A stretch of 64,000 bases of DNA from Amycolatopsis tucumanensis (GTDB lineage: Bacteria > Actinomycetota > Actinomycetes > Mycobacteriales > Pseudonocardiaceae). Within the stretch, counting starts at the first letter, position 1. Each line of letters begins with the position of its first letter. Shown here in pieces: positions 60,940-64,000 of the stretch. The translations under genes were made by a program, and so were the position numbers. Under the pieces are notes generated by a model that saw only the letters and a list, made by a program, of their open reading frames with translations, ran no database searches and was not told the DNA's origin. The DNA lies in contig NZ_JAKGSD010000006.1 of the NCBI RefSeq assembly GCF_021654135.1, forward strand, positions 107,025-171,024, given 5' to 3'.

Positions 60940-61770
60940 CTAGGTCTCCTGCCGGGCCGTGGCGGCCAGCGACCCGAGCAGCGCGAGGGCCTCGGCGCTC
61001 GGCGAACCCGGTTCGGCGTGGTAGACGACGAGCTCCTGCCCCGGACTGGACCGGACGTCGAAGGTCTGCATGGTCAGGGTCAGCGGGCCGACCTCGCGGT
61101 GCACGAACTCCTTGCGCTCCAGGCTCTTGCCTCGGGCGTCGTGACCGGTCCACAGCTCGGCGAACTCCGGGCTGGCCGCGAGGAGCTCGGCGAGCACCTG
61201 CCGGACCCGCGGGTCGTCCGGGTTCTTGCCGTAGCCGAGCCGGAAACCGGCGACCGAGTTGCGCGCCACCTCGTGCCAGTCCCGGTAGAAGGTGCGCGCG
61301 GCCGGGTCGGTGAACACGACGTGCATCAGGTTGCGCGAGTGCGCCCAGTCGTGGAAGAGCGCGTCGGCGATCGCGTTCGAGGCGAGCACGTCGTAGGCGA
61401 GGTTGTAGACGATGGCGGGGTTGTCCGGCCAGGCGCTCATCAGCTGCAGCAGGCTTGGATCGACGCGAGCGGGCACCGCGGTGAGCCGGGTGCGCGGGCT
61501 GAGCCCGGCGAGGCGGAACAGGTGCTGGCGGCCGTCCTCGCCGAGGCGGAGCGCGGCGGCCAGTGCGTCGACCACCTGCGCCGACGGGGTGCGCTCGCGG
61601 CCCTGCTCCAGGCGGACGTAGTAGTCCACGCTGACGCCGGCCAGCAGCGCCACCTCCTCGCGGCGCAGGCCGGGCACGCGGCGCTGGCCGGTGCTGGGGA
61701 GGTTGACCTCGTCCGGGCGCACCTGGGACCGCCGGGAGCTGAGGAAGTCGCCGAGTTCGGACCGTGCCAT
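60940..61770 (-). CDS. XRE-family regulator with MmyB-like ligand domain
   Basis: 276 residues. N-terminal HTH (about 8-75): LGDFLSSRRSQVRPDEVNLP, RRVPGLRREEVALLAGVSVD, YYVRLEQGRERTPSAQVVDA. The rest matches the MmyB-like domain (PAIVYNLAYDVLASNAIADA, NLMHVVFTDPAARTFYRDWH, FVHREVGPLTLTMQTFDVRS), which binds small lipids in relatives. Diverges from the SDR gene 101 bp away and may control it. Confidence 0.93.
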   Translation of the reverse strand: MARSELGDFLSSRRSQVRPDEVNLPSTGQRRVPGLRREEVALLAGVSVDYYVRLEQGRERTPSAQVVDALAAALRLGEDGRQHLFRLAGLSPRTRLTAVPARVDPSLLQLMSAWPDNPAIVYNLAYDVLASNAIADALFHDWAHSRNLMHVVFTDPAARTFYRDWHEVARNSVAGFRLGYGKNPDDPRVRQVLAELLAASPEFAELWTGHDARGKSLERKEFVHREVGPLTLTMQTFDVRSSPGQELVVYHAEPGSPSAEALALLGSLAATARQET

Positions 61771-61871
61771 GACGTGATCGTAGGTCCGCGGCGGCGGTGC
61801 TACCTGGGTGCAGCGCTCCCAGGAAGACCGCGCCCTGCCACGGTCCGGCCACCCGGGCCACGGTCGGTGCC

Positions 61872-62612
61872 ATGAGCAAACTCGATCTCACCGGGCGGGT
61901 CGCCGTCGTCACCGGCGCGGCGCGCGGCATCGGCCGGGCGTGCGCGGAGTTGCTGCGCTCGCGGGGCGCGCGCCTCGTCGTCACCGATCTGCGGGAGTCC
62001 GTGCACGAGCTGGCCGCCGACGACGTGGCGGTGCTGACCGGCGACGTCGCGGACGAGGAACTGGCCCGCGCCACGATGCGGCTTGCGGTGGAGCGGTTCG
62101 GGCGGTTGGACGTGCTGGTGAACAACGCCGGGCGGACGCTGAACAAGCCGGTCACCGAAACGAGCGTCGAGGACTTCGAGGCGATCCTGCGGGTCAACGC
62201 GCGCGGCAACTTCGTGCAGGCGCGGGAGGCGTTCCGCGTGATGGCGGCCGCCGGTGGCGGGGCCATCGTGTCGATCGCGTCGGTGTCGTCGGTGGTGGCG
62301 TTCGAGACGCAGACCGCCTACGCCGCGTCGAAGGGCGCGCTGGCCCAGATGACGCGGGTGCTGGCCATCGAAGGCGGACCGGTGGGGATCCGCTCGAACG
62401 CCGTCCTGCCGGGCGTCATCGACACCGACATCATGGAGGGGGTGGTCGACAACGGCCGCGAAATGCTCGCCTCGTTCGGCCCCGCCCACCCCATCGGCCG
62501 CATCGGCAAGGCCGACGAGGTCGCCGAAGCGGTGGCGTTCCTGTCCTCCGACGCGGCGAGCTTCGTCACCGGCGCCCTGCTCCCGGTCGACGGCGGCTGG
62601 ACGGCGCAGTGA
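61872..62612 (+). CDS. Short-chain dehydrogenase/reductase (SDR), FabG-like
   Basis: 246 residues. TGAARGIGRACAELL at 14-28, LVNNAGRTL, Ser in IVSIASVSSV, and YAASKGALAQM with Tyr near 151, then PGVIDTDIME and a C-terminal DGGWTAQ. A complete classical SDR, often in a unit with an XRE/MmyB regulator, as here (divergent). Substrate unknown. Confidence 0.94.
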   Translation: MSKLDLTGRVAVVTGAARGIGRACAELLRSRGARLVVTDLRESVHELAADDVAVLTGDVADEELARATMRLAVERFGRLDVLVNNAGRTLNKPVTETSVEDFEAILRVNARGNFVQAREAFRVMAAAGGGAIVSIASVSSVVAFETQTAYAASKGALAQMTRVLAIEGGPVGIRSNAVLPGVIDTDIMEGVVDNGREMLASFGPAHPIGRIGKADEVAEAVAFLSSDAASFVTGALLPVDGGWTAQ

Positions 62613-62613
62613 C

Positions 62614-63099
62614 TCAGCGCGGCAGCATGGGTTCGAGGCTGGTGGCCAGGTCCTGAGCCGCCGCGCACGCCTCCGCCTGCAGGTCGGCGGAGAGCAGCAC
62701 GACGGTCGTCGCGGCCGGGGCGTGCCCGGGGACGTCGAGCACGACCTCGCACGTGCCGGGGCCGGTGAACTGGCCGATCAGCGCCTTGCGGCCGTTGACG
62801 TCGAGCGGCGCCGCCTCTGCCGGTTCCCCCTGCTCGTGCTCAAGGGCGATGCTCACGGTGCCGTAACCCGGCCTGGACGCGCCGCACTCGTTCCGCACGC
62901 CGATCGGCCTGCCCGGCGTGAACCCCTGTCCGGCGAGCAGCTGGTCCAGGACGGCGCAGGCGGCCAGCGGCTCCAGCGGGTCCGCGGTCGGTGCCGCCGT
63001 CGTCGGCGCCGGCGTCGGCCTGTCGCTGTCGGTTGTCGAGCAGGCCCCGAGACCGGCCGCCGCGACGACCGAAACCACCCACGCCGCCCTGCGCCCCAT
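62614..63099 (-). CDS. DUF3558 lipoprotein (second copy)
   Basis: 161 residues. Lipobox GLGAC with Cys at 20. The outer domain shows the DUF3558 features LAACAVLDQLLAGQGFTPGR, GVRNECGASRPGYGTVSIAL, NGRKALIGQFTGPGTCEVVL and EACAAAQDLATSL. The frame extends to 63150 but ATG at 63099 gives the proper signal. Unlike the 32.4-kb copy, it is not beside T7SS genes. The stop lies 1 nt past the convergent SDR gene. Confidence 0.82.
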   Translation of the reverse strand: MGRRAAWVVSVVAAAGLGACSTTDSDRPTPAPTTAAPTADPLEPLAACAVLDQLLAGQGFTPGRPIGVRNECGASRPGYGTVSIALEHEQGEPAEAAPLDVNGRKALIGQFTGPGTCEVVLDVPGHAPAATTVVLLSADLQAEACAAAQDLATSLEPMLPR

Positions 63100-63125
63100 G
63101 AACGGACAGCCTGCACCCTGCGCGG

Positions 63126-63776
63126 CTAGTCCACCAGCCCGCTGCGCCACGCCCAGGCCGCGACCTCGACGCGGTTGCGTGCGCCGACCTTGCCCTGCAC
63201 CGCGGCCAGGTGCGTCTTCACCGTCGACAGGGACATGTACAGCTCGGCGCCGATCTCGGTGTTCGTCAGGCCGCGGGCCGCCGCCTTCACCACGTCCAGC
63301 TCACGCGCGGTCAGCGGTTCCTTCGGCGGATCGACCTGCCGCCTGGCGGACGCGCCCTCGAAGTGCTTCAGCAGCCGCACCGTCACCTGCGGCGACACCA
63401 GCGCGTCGCCGCGGTGGGCGGCCCGGATCGCTTCGATCAGCAGCGCCGGGCCGGCGTCCTTGAGCAGGAAGCCGCTCGCGCCGTTGCGCAGCGCGGTGTG
63501 CACGTACTCGTCCAGGTCGAAGGTCGTCACCACCACGACCTTCAGCGGGTCGGCGACGTCCGGCCCGGCCAGCTGGCGCGTCACCTCCAGCCCGTCCAGC
63601 CCGGGCATCCGGATGTCCAGCAGGCACACGTCCGGCCGCAGCTCACGCGCCTTCGTCACCGCCGCGACACCGTCCTCGACGTCGGCGACCACCTCGATGT
63701 CGTCCTGCGCGTCGAGGATCATCCGGAACCCCATGCGCACCATGCTCTGGTCGTCGGCGATCAGTACGCGAATCAA
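63126..63776 (-). CDS. NarL/LuxR-type response regulator
   Basis: 216 residues. Receiver with VLIADDQSMVRMGFRMILDA, Asp near 54 in VCLLDIRMPGLDG, and Lys in GFLLKDAGP. LuxR HTH at the end: LTARELDVVKAAARGLTNTE, MSLSTVKTHLAAVQGKVGAR. TTG at 63776 overlaps the kinase TGA as TTGA and gives LIRVLIADD; no ATG or GTG fits between. Cognate to the kinase upstream. Confidence 0.92.
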   Translation of the reverse strand: MIRVLIADDQSMVRMGFRMILDAQDDIEVVADVEDGVAAVTKARELRPDVCLLDIRMPGLDGLEVTRQLAGPDVADPLKVVVVTTFDLDEYVHTALRNGASGFLLKDAGPALLIEAIRAAHRGDALVSPQVTVRLLKHFEGASARRQVDPPKEPLTARELDVVKAAARGLTNTEIGAELYMSLSTVKTHLAAVQGKVGARNRVEVAAWAWRSGLVD

Positions 63777-64000
63777 GCCTCTTCCTCCACCGGCAACCAC
63801 GCCTCCACCACCCAGCCCCCGTCCGGCGCCGGGCCCGCGGCGAGCCGGCCGTGCAGCAGCTCGACCCGCTCGCGCATCCCGACGAGACCGTATCCCCCGG
63901 AACCTCCGGCCGGACGCGTCACCACTTGGTGTCCGTCGTCGGCCACCCGGATGTGCAGTTCGCCGTCCCGGACCTCGGCCAGCACGCACGCCCGCGTCGC
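63773..64000 (-). CDS. Sensor histidine kinase, C-terminal part (cut by right edge)
   Basis: The last 75 residues of a kinase enter from the right edge. They hold part of the HATPase_c domain: LHIRVADDGHQ (G1 region) and GGYGLVGMRERVELLHGRLA (G2 region), then DGGWVVEAWLPVEEEA. This C-terminus is typical of HisKA_3 kinases paired with NarL-type regulators. N-terminal sensor and phospho-His regions lie outside the window. Confidence 0.88.
   Translation of the reverse strand, partial: ATRACVLAEVRDGELHIRVADDGHQVVTRPAGGSGGYGLVGMRERVELLHGRLAAGPAPDGGWVVEAWLPVEEEA

Overview
The window is high-GC actinobacterial DNA with filamentous-actinomycete traits, most likely from the Pseudonocardiales (Amycolatopsis-like; this is inference, no marker here settles the genus). 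The grounds are: type VII secretion (T7SS/ESX) accessory genes; a DasR-type operator on ptsI; a secreted protein built of chaplin-like repeats; and a core block (dnaB, rplI, rpsR, ssb, rpsF, GT87 membrane protein, ponA, DUF5318, padR, ino1) matching the leuS-to-dnaB neighbourhood near oriC in Mycobacterium tuberculosis. Relative to leuS, the block is inverted compared with the M. tuberculosis order as I remember it.

Layout. 0-3.7 kb: a minus-strand T7SS effector operon (YbaB/EbfC protein, EspC-like protein, large WXG protein cut by the left edge) and an MFS exporter. 4-9.7 kb: AlgH-family protein, SdpI-like membrane protein, secreted phytase-like esterase, leuS, TetR. 9.7-12.2 kb: orphan PTS enzyme I (ptsI) with a perfect dre palindrome on its start codon, then hairpin repeats. 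12.2-15.8 kb: operon of AI-2E transporter, sensor kinase, LuxR-type regulator, DUF1707 protein. 16.0-22.0 kb: five consecutive plus-strand secreted proteins, ending with a 969-residue protein made of about 14 chaplin-like repeats; this is the most novel part of the window. 22-28.5 kb: DOPA-dioxygenase-like enzyme, UvrA-like resistance ATPase, a frameshifted WYL regulator, AraC regulator, thioesterase, hydrolase.

28.5-46.3 kb: the conserved core. dnaB is preceded by six DnaA-box-like 9-mers. Inserted in the block are an ESX operon (130-aa protein, DUF3558 lipoprotein, PPE-like protein, EspG) and three tandem paralogous membrane-anchored surface proteins. 46.3-64 kb is accessory: HAD phosphatase, ArsR/MFS and MarR/MFS pairs with clear operators, a Tat-exported PhoX, an MFS transporter, a kinase-like protein, two SDRs, another T7SS effector operon, a TetR/NmrA divergent pair with an 8+8 bp operator followed by decayed copies of the NmrA gene 3' end, an amidohydrolase, an XRE regulator, a second DUF3558 lipoprotein, and a two-component system cut by the right edge.

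Genes that probably act together: the T7SS effector operons need a core secretion system that is not in this window; the 16-22 kb proteins may form a cell-surface layer; rpsF-ssb-rpsR-rplI and dnaB are translation/replication housekeeping genes; padR-ino1 supplies inositol phosphate for phosphatidylinositol and mycothiol. No rRNA, tRNA, CRISPR array, transposase or integrase was seen.
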